Below, one piece after another: positions 1 through 8,574 of a stretch of DNA of 64,000 nucleotides. This DNA comes from Candidatus Dadabacteria bacterium. Lineage in GTDB: Bacteria > Desulfobacterota_D > UBA1144 > Nemesobacterales > Nemesobacteraceae. Numbering within the stretch: position 1 is the first letter of the stretch; the number at the start of each line of letters is the position of its first letter. The translations under genes were made by a program, and so were the position numbers. The notes beneath the pieces are model-generated. The model had not been told where the DNA came from and did no database searches. It was given only the letters and a program-made list of their open reading frames with translations. The stretch is taken from contig OX638332.1 in the NCBI GenBank assembly GCA_951812735.1, forward strand, positions 1,124,732 to 1,188,731. The letters run 5' to 3'.

Positions 1-2
1 AA

Positions 3-239
3 CTGGCCGTTATTTTTCATTACCGGTTAGTGAAAATTCACCTTTTTCCGAACGGCAACGGTCGACATGCGCGTTTGTTTGCCGATGTGATCGTCGCCAA
101 ATATGGTGGTGAAAAACTGACTTGGGGCAGTAACGCTGACCTCACGACTCCTGATGAAGTCCGCAAGCGCTATATTGCCGCACTGCATGAGGCTGACGCT
201 GGAAGCTATGATTCCCTGATTTCTTTTGCCAAATCATAA
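3..239 (+). CDS. Fic-like 'mobile mystery protein B', C-terminal part only
   Basis: The open frame runs in from the left edge, so the N-terminus is outside the window. The visible 78 residues contain a Fic-type signature, HLFPNGNGRHAR, in which the His and the Gly-Asn-Gly-Arg loop are intact, followed by a G-G-E-x-L-T-W-G segment. That combination is typical of the protein named mobile mystery protein B, a Fic/DOC-family protein usually paired with an XRE-type protein A on mobile elements. Family knowledge suggests nucleotidyl transfer to a target protein and a toxin-antitoxin-like role. The partner would lie upstream, out of view. A GTG at 30 is only an internal codon of this frame. Confidence 0.8.
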   Translation: MAVIFHYRLVKIHLFPNGNGRHARLFADVIVAKYGGEKLTWGSNADLTTPDEVRKRYIAALHEADAGSYDSLISFAKS

Positions 240-444
240 TTTGTTTTGGGTGCAGGTTAAATTCGTAGTGAGTTGTTGGGAAAGTGCATTGGGGGCTTGG
301 ACGAACAGGGCAGGAATACGGGAAGCAGCAACTGACAAAATTATGCGCAGGGAAACGGTGTGATGTACGAATTTACTCGTCCTTGCCGTCAACAGAAATT
401 TCTGGCTATATTTTTGGCTACAAACCGATTGAGGTTGTTTGGTT

Positions 445-678
445 ATGTCCATCGTCAATGTTCACCAAGCCAAAACCCATCTGTCCCGCCTTCTGGTGCG
501 AGTTGAGGCAGGCGAGGAAATCGTGATAGCCTGCAGAGGGAAGCCGGTTGCACGGCTTGTCGGCTGTAAGCTTCAGGGCAAACGGCAACCCGATGTTCTC
601 AAGGGGAAGATTGTCCTGCTCGAAGGTTTTTTCGAGCCATTGTCAGAGAACGAACTGAGGACGTGGGAGGGAAAGTAG
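445..678 (+). CDS. Phd/YefM-family antitoxin
   Basis: A 77-residue protein beginning MSIVNVHQAKTHLSRLL, the classic prevent-host-death N-terminus that binds the operator as a dimer. It is followed by E-x-G-E-E-I-V-I and a G-K-P-V-A-R-L-V strand. The C-terminus (KGKIVLLEGFFEPLSENEL) is the flexible toxin-neutralising tail typical of VapC-linked members. The ATG at 445 fits the domain better than a TTG two codons earlier. No PIN-domain toxin follows in the next 300 bases, so the antitoxin appears orphaned. It lies 205 bases after the Fic-like gene on the same strand. Confidence 0.8.
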   Translation: MSIVNVHQAKTHLSRLLVRVEAGEEIVIACRGKPVARLVGCKLQGKRQPDVLKGKIVLLEGFFEPLSENELRTWEGK

Positions 679-768
679 GGGAAATAGTGTTGCGGGCGTT
701 TACGAAAAACCCGTGATTTGCGAGTCGCAAACCATTTAGAAATTAACTATGTGAAGAGGTTTACCATA

Positions 769-951
769 ATGTCTGAACACAAGCCATTACCTGAAACCGG
801 GGAAAAACAACCTGCTCGGGTCAAACCTAAAGGTAAGCCCGAATCCGGTTTTTTCTCACGCATTTCCGGTTCGTTAAAAGGCACGGTCACCGTCTCACCA
901 GGGGTAGACTTGACCTTGCCTGTCGGTAGGGAATGGGATGTCGCTGAATAA
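769..951 (+). CDS. Small antitoxin-tail-like protein, unknown
   Basis: A 60-residue hydrophilic protein starting at ATG 769, with a GAAGAGG-like ribosome site about 12 bases upstream. The first half is Lys/Pro-rich and probably disordered. The end (GSLKGTVTVSPGVDLTLPVG) has the same K-G-x-V-x-V then L-P layout as the C-terminal tail of the Phd antitoxin 90 bases upstream. I do not recognise a named family. It could be a short antitoxin or the remnant of one. The frame is open further upstream, but the ATG at 769 has the better context. Confidence 0.45.
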   Translation: MSEHKPLPETGEKQPARVKPKGKPESGFFSRISGSLKGTVTVSPGVDLTLPVGREWDVAE

Positions 952-977
952 ATGAAAGCGAATTGGCCGAAGCAACG

Positions 978-1883
978 TCACTCCATTATTTCAAAGCGAA
1001 ATATGTCGGGCCTTGAGAAGTGCCCCACGGAGTCTATGACGGTCTTGGCCCTTATTATCTGGTCAAGCTCGATTTCGGCGTAGAGGATTTCCTCCTTTCC
1101 GTATACGGGACCGACGATGTACTGTCCTCTCGGGTTTATTATGCCGCTTCCCCCGGGGTAATCCCAGATCGTATGCTCCTTCAGGGGAAAAGAGTCGGGA
1201 ATCATGCTCTCTTCTATGAAGCCGGCTGAGATTATGACGAACACCTGTCCCTCAAACGCGTACTGGCGGCTTGCAAAATCCATCGTGTCCTTAACGAACG
1301 AGTGCCCTCCCCAGAGGCCCACGTGCACCTGCTCCCCCTTGGTGAACATCGCGTACTTCTCAAGGGTCATGTGGTGCTCGTAGCAGAAAAGCCCCCCTAT
1401 TTTTCCGACGGCGGTGTCAAATACCCTCACGTCCTCGGCGGTTCCGTTGGCCCAGACACATTTTTCGCTGTCAATCGACATGAGCTTTCTGTGCCTCCCC
1501 AAAAGGGTGCCGTCTGTGCCGAAGTAAAGGATGGTGTTGTAAAGAGTTCCTCCCTCTTTTTCATTAACCCCTATTACGACGCACGTTTTAGCCTTCCTTG
1601 CCGCCTCGCCGATTCTTTTCGTGTCCTCCCCGGGAACCTCGACCGAGTTTCTGTGAAGCTCGACGTGGGCGTCCATGGTGAGCTTTTTCTCGGCGCCGAA
1701 CCCCATATCCTTGGGCCAGTAGGGATAGGTGGGTATGAAAGCCTCGGGGAAAACCACAAGCTCTGCCCCGTTTCCCGCGGCCTCCTTTATAAGCCTGAGG
1801 ACTTTCTCGACCGTGCCTTTTTTGTCGAGAAAAACCGGAGCGGCCTGCACCGCAGCCGCCGTAAAGGATTTTCCGTTGCTCAT
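978..1883 (-). CDS. Nitrilase / carbon-nitrogen hydrolase
   Basis: A 301-residue enzyme of the nitrilase branch of the CN-hydrolase superfamily, which hydrolyses nitriles through a covalent thioimidate. The triad is present in order: Glu47 in VVFPEAF, Lys133 in RHRKLM and Cys167 in GGLFCYEH. Most true nitrilases have Trp after the Cys; Tyr here is a mild deviation. Length is close to bacterial nitrilases and cyanide dihydratases, slightly short at the C-terminus. The ATG at 1883 has no Shine-Dalgarno match upstream, because a TnpB element begins only 8 bases before it and has replaced the native 5' region. The substrate cannot be read from sequence. Confidence 0.9.
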   Translation of the reverse strand: MSNGKSFTAAAVQAAPVFLDKKGTVEKVLRLIKEAAGNGAELVVFPEAFIPTYPYWPKDMGFGAEKKLTMDAHVELHRNSVEVPGEDTKRIGEAARKAKTCVVIGVNEKEGGTLYNTILYFGTDGTLLGRHRKLMSIDSEKCVWANGTAEDVRVFDTAVGKIGGLFCYEHHMTLEKYAMFTKGEQVHVGLWGGHSFVKDTMDFASRQYAFEGQVFVIISAGFIEESMIPDSFPLKEHTIWDYPGGSGIINPRGQYIVGPVYGKEEILYAEIELDQIIRAKTVIDSVGHFSRPDIFRFEIME

Positions 1884-1890
1884 AATAGTT

Positions 1891-1920
1891 ATTATATGAA
1901 GTTATATACAATTTTACCAT
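1891..1920 (+). repeat. Left imperfect inverted repeat of TnpB element
   Basis: Thirty AT-rich bases ending in TTTTACCAT, facing the matching copy at 3168-3198. They start 8 bases upstream of the nitrilase start codon. Confidence 0.6.
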
Positions 1921-1941
1921 AATCAGGTGCAATATACTGCG

Positions 1942-3168
1942 ATGACTAAAGAAATACGTTTGGTAGAATTTGTTGTCCTGCCCGTTACGAAAGCTAAGGC
2001 GAGGAAGATGTTTCAGATAGCGGGGGCTTGCAGGTTTGTCTGGAACTACTTCAGAGAGAAGAATCTTGGCGACTACCAGAAATTCAGGGACGCCAAGGGT
2101 GACAGGCCGCAAACCAGCTTTTTCAGCTTGGCATTGGAGTTCACCAAGCTGAGGCATGAGACAGATTGGCTTAGGGAACTTCCCTTTGCTCCAGTCAGGT
2201 ACACCCTCAAGCATTTCACTGATGCCCTGAAAGAAGCGATGCGGGGCAAAAAGGGTTTCCCGAAGCCGAAAAGCAGAGCGAGAACCACTCCCAGTTTCAC
2301 GCTTCCCGATACGGCCCGTTTCAGGATAAGGAATCTAGACAAAAAATATTCTTTGCTTCGCATTCCCTCGGTCGGCTGGGTAAAACTGACCCGTAGGGGA
2401 GGCAATCTTTGGGAGAACGGTGTACCAAAACAGGTAGTACTTCGCCATGACGGACGGAGGTGGAGGGCTTTTGTTTTCTACGAGGTCGAAGTGGAAGAAA
2501 AAGGGGATAATGGCAAGATCCTCGGCATCGACATGAACGTATGCCAGATTGCTACTTCGGACGGGCATTTTTACTCTCTCCCCGACTTGAGCAAGAAGGA
2601 AGCGAGGAGGAAACGGTACCAGAGAAGAATGGCACGACAGGTCAAGGGATCAAATAGGCGGGAAGACACGAAAAAGAAACTTGCGAAAGTAAGCAGGAAG
2701 ATTGCTAACATGCGTAAGAACTGGATTCATAAGACTACCGGCGATATTTCTCGCAAATGTGGAACCGTGGTGGTAGAAGACCTTAAGGTCAAGAACATGA
2801 CTGCTTCTGCTAAGGGGACGGTTGAGAACCCAGGAAAGAACGTGAGGCAGAAGACGGGGCTTAACAGAGCAGTGCTTAATACTGCCTTTGGCGAGATAAG
2901 AAGGAATCTGGAGTACAAGTGCGGGAGACTGATTAAAGTTAATCCCGCATACACAAGTCAAACGTGTTCTGAATGCGGACATGTGGATAAAGAGAACCGT
3001 AAAACCCAAGCACGGTTCCAATGCGTTTGCTGTGGCTTTGCGTCCAATGCGGACACTAACGCCGCAATAAACATACGGCGTCTGGGAATGGCGCAACTGC
3101 ACGAGGAGGGATCTGGTATTAGCACAGCCCCGATGAACCGTGAAATTGATGCGAGGCTTCCTGTCTGA
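1942..3168 (+). CDS. tnpB: TnpB family RNA-guided nuclease, OrfB of IS605/IS1341 type
   Basis: A 408-residue TnpB counted from ATG 1942. The RuvC-like triad is complete: Asp197 in ILGIDMN, Glu279 in VVVEDLK and Asp371 in NADTNAA. The zinc ribbon between the last two is also intact, with cysteines 342/345 (TCSECG) and 361/364. Known TnpB proteins are programmable nucleases guided by an omegaRNA made from the element's right end, and they favour persistence of the element. The intact triad and full length suggest an active nuclease. A guide RNA would be expected to overlap the last part of the gene and the right end near 3198. No tnpA is present. Confidence 0.93.
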   Translation: MTKEIRLVEFVVLPVTKAKARKMFQIAGACRFVWNYFREKNLGDYQKFRDAKGDRPQTSFFSLALEFTKLRHETDWLRELPFAPVRYTLKHFTDALKEAMRGKKGFPKPKSRARTTPSFTLPDTARFRIRNLDKKYSLLRIPSVGWVKLTRRGGNLWENGVPKQVVLRHDGRRWRAFVFYEVEVEEKGDNGKILGIDMNVCQIATSDGHFYSLPDLSKKEARRKRYQRRMARQVKGSNRREDTKKKLAKVSRKIANMRKNWIHKTTGDISRKCGTVVVEDLKVKNMTASAKGTVENPGKNVRQKTGLNRAVLNTAFGEIRRNLEYKCGRLIKVNPAYTSQTCSECGHVDKENRKTQARFQCVCCGFASNADTNAAINIRRLGMAQLHEEGSGISTAPMNREIDARLPV

Positions 3169-3198
3169 TGGTAGAATCGTATACAGTTTCCATATTAT
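3168..3198 (-). repeat. Right imperfect inverted repeat of TnpB element
   Basis: Thirty-one bases whose complement ends ATTCTACCAT, matching the left copy. The first base is the last base of the tnpB stop codon. Confidence 0.6.
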
Positions 3199-3251
3199 AT
3201 AATGAAAGTTCAGAAAAAGCAGGGTTTTAACCCGAAGCAAGGGGGATAAAA

Positions 3252-4016
3252 ATGGGAAGACTTACTGGAAAAACGGCGCTCATAACGGGCGGGGGAGAAG
3301 GAATAGGAAAGGCTACCGCGCTTCTGTTCTCAGCGGAGGGAGCCGATGTGGGCATCATGTCCAGGACCGCGGAGCGGCTTGACGAGGTGGTGGCCGAGAA
3401 CCCGGGACCCGGGGAGATAAGGGCCTATCCCGGGGACGTTTCAAAGGAAGAGGATGTAAAGAGGGTGGTCGAGGCCTTCTACGGCGATTTCGGAAGGGTT
3501 GACATACTGTTTAACAACGCCGGGATTTTCGAGGGCGGAACGGTAGTCACCACTACGGACGATGTCTGGGAGAGGACGATCAACATAAACGTGAAGGGGG
3601 TTTTCCTCGTCAGCAAGTACGTCGTTCCGCTCATGGTCGAGGGGGGCGGGGGCTCCATAATCAACAACTCAAGCGTGCTCGGCATCGTGGGGATGGAGGG
3701 CTGCGTAGCGTACAACGCATCCAAGGGTGCGGTGAGGCAGATAACGAGAAGCATGGCCCTTGATCACGCGAAGGACAACATAAGGACAAATTCCGTCTGT
3801 CCAGGCTACATAAAGACAAAGATGGACCCCGAGTTCATGGGAAACCCCCCGGACGCAGAGGAGCAGCTCGACGCGATAGCGGCTGAGATGGTTCCGCTTG
3901 TGAGAAGGGCGGAGGCCGAGGAAGTGGCACACTCGGTGCTCTACCTGGCTTCTGACGAGGCACGGTACGTTACGGGCTCCGATCTCGTTATAGACGGGGG
4001 CTGGACCACGCTTTAG
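3252..4016 (+). CDS. Short-chain dehydrogenase/reductase
   Basis: A 254-residue classical SDR. The Rossmann glycine motif TGGGEGIG lies at residues 12-19, the NNAG strand at 88-91, Asn113 in NINVKG, Ser140/141 and the catalytic pair Tyr154-xxx-Lys158 (YNASK). The C-terminal ASDEARYVTGSDLVIDGGW block is typical of FabG-like NAD(P)H-dependent alcohol/ketone oxidoreductases. A GGGGG ribosome site precedes the ATG. It lies 64 bases ahead of the nitroreductase on the same strand, and the two probably share a transcript. The substrate is not predictable. Another possible role is 3-oxoacyl-ACP reductase, but the isolated context argues for catabolic or detoxifying use. Confidence 0.92.
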   Translation: MGRLTGKTALITGGGEGIGKATALLFSAEGADVGIMSRTAERLDEVVAENPGPGEIRAYPGDVSKEEDVKRVVEAFYGDFGRVDILFNNAGIFEGGTVVTTTDDVWERTININVKGVFLVSKYVVPLMVEGGGGSIINNSSVLGIVGMEGCVAYNASKGAVRQITRSMALDHAKDNIRTNSVCPGYIKTKMDPEFMGNPPDAEEQLDAIAAEMVPLVRRAEAEEVAHSVLYLASDEARYVTGSDLVIDGGWTTL

Positions 4017-4079
4017 TCCGGGAGCGGAGGCAAAGGAAAAACTTGAAAAAACAAACTAGAGACAAAGGAGGAATTTACA

Positions 4080-4961
4080 ATGGAAGTTTTTGAAGCTATG
4101 GGAACGAGAAGAAGCTTTCGGTTCTATAAGCCCTGGAAAGAGGTTGAAGACTGGAAGATACAGAAGATGCTCCAGGCGGCGCGGTACTGCTCCTGCCAGG
4201 GCAACTGCAACTCTACCGAGGCGATAGTGATAGACAAAAAAACCTATCCCCCCGAAAAGTTCGAGCAGATAGTCGAGTGCGGGTCTCCGTTTAACGAGAT
4301 ACACCTGCGCCAGGCCCCGATTATCGTGGCGTGGCTTATAAACATGGACGCCTGGTACAAGGAGCTCATACAGACCTTCCAGGTGCTGTTTCCCGCAAGG
4401 GCCATAACCGCGGCCCACGGCTGGACCTACAAGATACTGACCGAGAGTACCTACCCGAGGCTTATGAGTTTTCCCAGGGACAGGGCTGAGGACCTCCTGA
4501 GAGTCGAGTCGGGCCAGGCTATAGCGAATGCCATGCTCGCGGCGACGGACATGGGTCTTGGGTGCTGTCTTATCGCCACGGGGAGAAAGCCGGCCGAGTT
4601 CCCGAAGGTGCTCGGGACCCCTGAGAACATAGTCCCCATCTGGCTTATGACGGTGGGATACCCGGCTGAGGATCCCGGGCAGAGACCGAGGAAGAGGTTC
4701 GACAGGCTCTATCACTCAAACGAGTACGGGACTCCGCTTGCCGAGGATCAGGACGTGCGGGCCGAGCTTGAGGAGCAGAAGCTTATACAGCCGATGGATC
4801 CGCTTCCCGGAAGGGAGGAGGAGTTAAAGCATATATGCAGGATGTTCGGTTTCACAGAAGACATGTGCGACATGCCGAAGGAGAGGGTTCTTGAGATGTA
4901 CGAAGAGGACTCTCCCTACTACGGGGAGCTTCCCCCGGGTCTTGAGGAAAAGGGAGTCTGA
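4080..4961 (+). CDS. Nitroreductase family FMN protein
   Basis: A 293-residue protein with the nitroreductase N-terminus (MGTRRSFRFYKP, where the Arg and Ser contact FMN phosphate), a central ANAMLAATDMGLGCCLIATG helix-strand and a late VGYPAEDPGQRPRK segment typical of the FMN-binding end. It is longer than ordinary members because of a C-terminal extension of about 60 acidic residues ending near EDSPYYGELPPG. Family members reduce nitro groups, quinones or related substrates with NAD(P)H. A clear GGAGG ribosome site precedes ATG 4080. It lies downstream of the SDR and ends before a strong bidirectional hairpin. Confidence 0.88.
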   Translation: MEVFEAMGTRRSFRFYKPWKEVEDWKIQKMLQAARYCSCQGNCNSTEAIVIDKKTYPPEKFEQIVECGSPFNEIHLRQAPIIVAWLINMDAWYKELIQTFQVLFPARAITAAHGWTYKILTESTYPRLMSFPRDRAEDLLRVESGQAIANAMLAATDMGLGCCLIATGRKPAEFPKVLGTPENIVPIWLMTVGYPAEDPGQRPRKRFDRLYHSNEYGTPLAEDQDVRAELEEQKLIQPMDPLPGREEELKHICRMFGFTEDMCDMPKERVLEMYEEDSPYYGELPPGLEEKGV

Positions 4962-4983
4962 AAAAGACGTATATATAATAAGG

Positions 4984-5034
4984 AAAAGGGCGCGGCCCCC
5001 GCGGGAGAACCCCGCAGGCAGCCGCGCCCTTTTT
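4984..5034. terminator. Bidirectional intrinsic terminator
   Basis: A stem formed by AAAAGGGCGCGGC and GCCGCGCCCTTTTT, with a second small GC hairpin inside. It sits between the converging nitroreductase and cytochrome c genes and has an A-run on one side and a T-run on the other, so it can serve both strands. Confidence 0.85.
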
Positions 5035-5040
5035 GCGTCT

Positions 5041-5418
5041 TTACTTTTTGTACTCGCATTTGCAGAGGTTCTGCCTTATGTGCGCCACCACGTTTTCTAT
5101 GTCTTCGGGGCTTACAACTCCGCCCCAGGGAGGCATTGCAGGGGATTTGTCGACCGCCATCCCGCCGTTTGTTATCACGTTAACGAGATACTCGTCCGTG
5201 TAACCCTCAAGGATCGCGGCACTCGACAGGTCTCTCGGTTTGGGGTCAAGCGCTGCAGCACCGACTCCGTCGCCAAGACCCGTCGGACCGTGGCAGAGAG
5301 CGCAGTAGGTGTCGTAGACTTCCTGACCTTTTGCGGCGTCGGCAGCTTGGGAAGGCTCCGACGCGAGGAAAAGCGCGCAGGAAAAAACAAGCGTTGCCAG
5401 TAGAATTCCGTTTTTCAT
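5041..5418 (-). CDS. Secreted monohaem cytochrome c (class I-like)
   Basis: A 125-residue protein with a 26-residue Sec signal ending at Ala-x-Ala (PSQAADA). One haem site, Cys39-Ala-Leu-Cys42-His43, is followed by a probable axial Met95 in AMPPWGG. The MPPWGG-x2-SPEDI-x7-HIR end is typical of small periplasmic electron carriers of the cytochrome c553/cbb3 type. Two extra cysteines near the C-terminus (LCKCEYKK) are unusual and could bind metal or anchor the protein. It is divergently placed from the SelW-like gene. The partner oxidase is not in the window. Confidence 0.92.
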   Translation of the reverse strand: MKNGILLATLVFSCALFLASEPSQAADAAKGQEVYDTYCALCHGPTGLGDGVGAAALDPKPRDLSSAAILEGYTDEYLVNVITNGGMAVDKSPAMPPWGGVVSPEDIENVVAHIRQNLCKCEYKK

Positions 5419-5555
5419 CTCTTTGGTCTCTCTCCGGGAAAAAGTCTGATTCGGGGAAAAGCTCCCTTGGTCTTTGAATATATCCTTTTAGCCTTTTATA
5501 ATCAAACGAGGAGGCGGCTTCACATGGGCACCTCAGGCAAGGGGGTAAAGGCTAG

Positions 5556-5822
5556 ATGGTAGAGATAAAGTACTGCGCGCAATGCGGATGGCTTGCGCGA
5601 TCCGCATGGATGGCGCAGGAGTTGCTGGGCACTTTCGGGGAGACTCTGGAAGGGGTGTCGCTTGTTCCCTCAACCGGCGGGATCTTCGAGGTGCGTGCCG
5701 ACGGGGATCTTGTCTGGTCGCGGAAGCAGATGGGAAGGTTTCCTGAGATAAAGGAGCTTAAGCGCGCGGTGCGGGACGCCGTGTGCCCGGACATGGATCT
5801 CGGACACACGGATTCGCTCTGA
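5556..5822 (+). CDS. SelT/SelW/SelH (Rdx) family thioredoxin-like protein
   Basis: An 88-residue protein with an N-terminal CxxC (Cys7-Ala-Gln-Cys10) on the first strand, the start pattern I-K-Y-C-x-x-C of the Rdx family. It then has an ELLGTF-GE helix, a TGGIFEV strand and WSRKQMGRFPE, where a loop precedes the last helix. Eukaryotic relatives carry selenocysteine at the second position; here it is cysteine. The role is thiol redox, with no known dedicated substrate. GGGGG upstream supports ATG 5556. It reads toward leuA. Confidence 0.9.
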   Translation: MVEIKYCAQCGWLARSAWMAQELLGTFGETLEGVSLVPSTGGIFEVRADGDLVWSRKQMGRFPEIKELKRAVRDAVCPDMDLGHTDSL

Positions 5823-5919
5823 GGGCCGGGCGCGCGCGCGGCGGAATTGTTTTTGACAACTGCGCCGGGCGCGTGTAAATACCTGCCTTTACGGCTAGGG
5901 CAAAGAGTAAGGTTTAAGA

Positions 5920-7467
5920 ATGTCAAGCAACTACATACACATATTCGACACAACGCTTCGGGACGGCGAGCAGGCCCCGGGATGCAGCATGACCTCAGAG
6001 GAGAAACTCAGGGTCGCCTATCAGCTTGAGCGCCTGGGGGTTGACATAATAGAGGCCGGGTTCCCCATATCCTCAGAAGAGGACTTCCAGTCCGTCAAGA
6101 AAATAGCGCAGAAGATAAAGGGCTGCCAGATAGCCGGGCTCTGCAGGGCTAACCTGAAGGACATAGACCGCGGCTGGGAGGCCGTGCAGCATTCAGAGAG
6201 CCCGAGGATCCACACCTTCATCGCCACATCCGAAATACACCTTAAGTACAAGCTTAGGAAAACGAGGGAGCAGGTCCTTGAGATGATAAGCGGCGCGGTT
6301 AAGCACGCGCGAAACTACACCGAAAACGTAGAGTTCTCCTGCGAGGACGCGACGCGCACCGACATCGACTATCTCTGCACGGCCGTAGATGTAGCCGTCC
6401 GCTCGGGAGCCACCACGATCAACATTCCCGACACGGTCGGGTACACGATTCCCGAGGAATTCGCTTACATAATCTATACGCTGGTTAAGAAGGTCCCGAA
6501 CCTAGACGACGTGATCCTGAGCGTTCACTGCCACAACGACCTCGGCCTCGCTGTCGCAAATTCCCACGCGGCCATAAGCGAGGGGGCGAGGCAGGTTGAG
6601 TGCACGATTAACGGACTCGGGGAGAGGGCGGGCAACGCCTCGCTTGAGGAAATAGTGATGGGTCTTAGCGTAAGAAACGACAGGAAGCCCTATAGCTTCG
6701 GGGTAAACACAACCCAGATATACCCCACCAGCAGGCTTGTTTCCCAGGTTACCGGGGTTAACGTGCAGCCTAACAAGGCGATTGTCGGGGCGAACGCGTT
6801 TGCCCATGAGGCGGGCATACACCAGGACGGGGTGCTAAAGGAGAGCATAACCTACGAGATAATGACCCCGCAGGAAGTGGGAATTCCCTCTAACCAGATA
6901 GTGCTCGGCAAGCACTCGGGGCGCCACGCGTTTCGCGACCGCCTCGAGGAGTACGGATACGTTTTGGAGCCGGAGGCTTTTGAGAACGCGTTTACGAAGT
7001 TCAAGGCGCTTGCCGACAAGAAGAAATACGTTTTCGACGAGGACATAGAGGCCCTCATAAACCAGGAGTTTCTGCGTTCCTCTGATTATTATGAATTCAC
7101 GGCCGCAAGCTACTCAGGCGGCACGGACACATCTCCCGAGGCAAGCGTCACGATCATGGCGGGGGAGGAGGAGATCTCGGTTTCCGAGACGGGTTCCGGG
7201 CCTGTTGACGCGATTTTCAAGGCCGTAAAGAAGGCGACGGGGCTTGACCCCAGGCTTGAGAATTTTTCTGTATCCTCGATAACGGGCGGAACCGACGCTC
7301 AGGGCGAGGTCACGGTCAGGATCTCGGATGAGGGAGTGATATCGCAGGGCCAGGGGGTTGATACTGATATTTCAGTCGCGAGCGCGAAGGCTTTTGTGAG
7401 TGCGCTTAACAGACTTCGCTGGAGAAAGGAGCATCCGCGCCGAAGTTCGGCGTTAAAGGGGATTTAA
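5920..7467 (+). CDS. leuA: 2-isopropylmalate synthase
   Basis: A 515-residue LeuA, which condenses 2-oxoisovalerate with acetyl-CoA in the first step of leucine synthesis. The HMGL-type barrel begins with FDTTLRDGEQAPG (metal-binding Asp and catalytic Arg), contains the H-x-H metal motif in SVHCHNDLGLAVANS, and continues GLGERAGNASLEE. The linker contains GVHQDGVLK-like AGIHQDGVLKE. The C-terminal 130 residues form the LeuA_dimer allosteric domain with a GTGPVDA-like SGPVDAIFKAVK. Length is normal. It stands alone, and no other leu genes are nearby. Confidence 0.97.
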   Translation: MSSNYIHIFDTTLRDGEQAPGCSMTSEEKLRVAYQLERLGVDIIEAGFPISSEEDFQSVKKIAQKIKGCQIAGLCRANLKDIDRGWEAVQHSESPRIHTFIATSEIHLKYKLRKTREQVLEMISGAVKHARNYTENVEFSCEDATRTDIDYLCTAVDVAVRSGATTINIPDTVGYTIPEEFAYIIYTLVKKVPNLDDVILSVHCHNDLGLAVANSHAAISEGARQVECTINGLGERAGNASLEEIVMGLSVRNDRKPYSFGVNTTQIYPTSRLVSQVTGVNVQPNKAIVGANAFAHEAGIHQDGVLKESITYEIMTPQEVGIPSNQIVLGKHSGRHAFRDRLEEYGYVLEPEAFENAFTKFKALADKKKYVFDEDIEALINQEFLRSSDYYEFTAASYSGGTDTSPEASVTIMAGEEEISVSETGSGPVDAIFKAVKKATGLDPRLENFSVSSITGGTDAQGEVTVRISDEGVISQGQGVDTDISVASAKAFVSALNRLRWRKEHPRRSSALKGI

Positions 7468-7781
7468 CATCTCTCGGGTCGCGTCGGCAACCCAGCCCCA
7501 AAGAAAATGACTGGCAGTCTTTACGGGAGCCATGACTGGTCTCCTGTCCATTGCTGTTTTATTCATGCAGCGACAACTTGTCTCTATCGAGAAATTCCCC
7601 AATGTTTCTGCCCGTGCCATGCGCTCACGCAGATCCCTGACATCTCTGCGGACTTCCTTTGCCCTTTTTTATACCAAAAGCACTGAGCGAGCCTACGATT
7701 ACCATTAATTACTACGATGGCGAGGGCTAAGACATCTCTTGTCTGCATGAAGTCTCCTATCTATATCCGCTGTCCTCTCTC

Positions 7782-8269
7782 TCATTCCGTTTCACTGAAG
7801 GCGGGGACGTATTCAATACCTTGGTCTGCCAAGCCTGCCTCCGACTATAACCAGCCCCCTCAATGGAATATCGGCACGACATTTCTTGTACAGTCCCTTG
7901 GCTGAAACCGAAACGCTGATAATAAGCCGGGTCGCCTAGTACAGCTGCTGCTTTCCACCCTTCCTGCCTTGCCCGTTTAAGTCCAGCCTGAGTGATTGCA
8001 GTCCCGATTCTTTCTCGCCTTTGGCTTTTTGTAACTGTTGCTGATCCCAATGCAAGCACTTCAGCCGGTGTACAAAGCTTATGGAAAGGGGCATGGCCAA
8101 AAGCCTCGCCACCCCTAAACGGCGATCAACGAAAACACTGCGTTACCGCTTATTGATTGAGCTCTCACACCAAACGAGATTCAAAGGACGCGGGGAAAGT
8201 CCCAAGCAGAAGTTTCGCAACTTTATTCCAGTCTTCCGCTGTTTCAGGTCGAAGTTGAAAATCGCTCAT
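7782..8269 (-). pseudogene. GNAT acetyltransferase, decayed
   Basis: On the minus strand the start at 8269 gives a GNAT-like N-terminus (FQLRPETAEDWNKVAKLLLG) that hits a stop after about 35 codons. The acetyl-CoA binding core reappears in another frame (RRERIGTAITQAGL, then AAAVLGDPAYYQRFGF). The C-terminal YVPAFSETE end is in a third frame, finishing at 7782. At least three frame changes and several stops are needed to read through. Order and spacing match small GNAT proteins of about 165 residues, so this is a single dead gene. Confidence 0.8.
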
Positions 8270-8574
8270 TAGTTTAACCTTACTCGTTAACCTGACTGTC
8301 AATACAACCTCACTTTAGTGTTTTTTGTTTAGCTTGATCCCAGAGAGAATAGAGGATTTCCCCTTGCGATTCTTTTCGCAATCGGCTAGTCTTACGCCTG
8401 TTGTCAATCGAGAAGACCCGATGTCGGGCCCCCGCGAATAAAAGATCCTTACGGGAAGTAGGCGGTAGGTTCAGATCTTTACAGCAGGACCCGGCGCTTG
8501 TCTGCCGGAATACGCTGGACTGGGAGGATGATATCAGTTGACCCTCTTATGCTTTTTATTTCAGCAAAAATTTC

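Larger units (their letters stand above)
1891..3198 (+). mobile_element. Solo TnpB (IS1341-like) element with imperfect terminal inverted repeats
   Basis: A 1.3 kb unit holding only a tnpB-type gene. The ends at 1891-1920 and 3168-3198 are imperfect inverted copies of each other (about 24 of 31 positions), sharing TATAC-x-ATT-x-TACCAT. The right copy begins on the last base of the tnpB stop codon. No Y1 transposase or serine recombinase gene is adjacent, so movement would need a transposase in trans. IS200/IS605 elements normally carry subterminal hairpins rather than inverted termini, so the boundary call is an inference. The element separates the nitrilase from a short-chain dehydrogenase. 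Confidence 0.6.
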
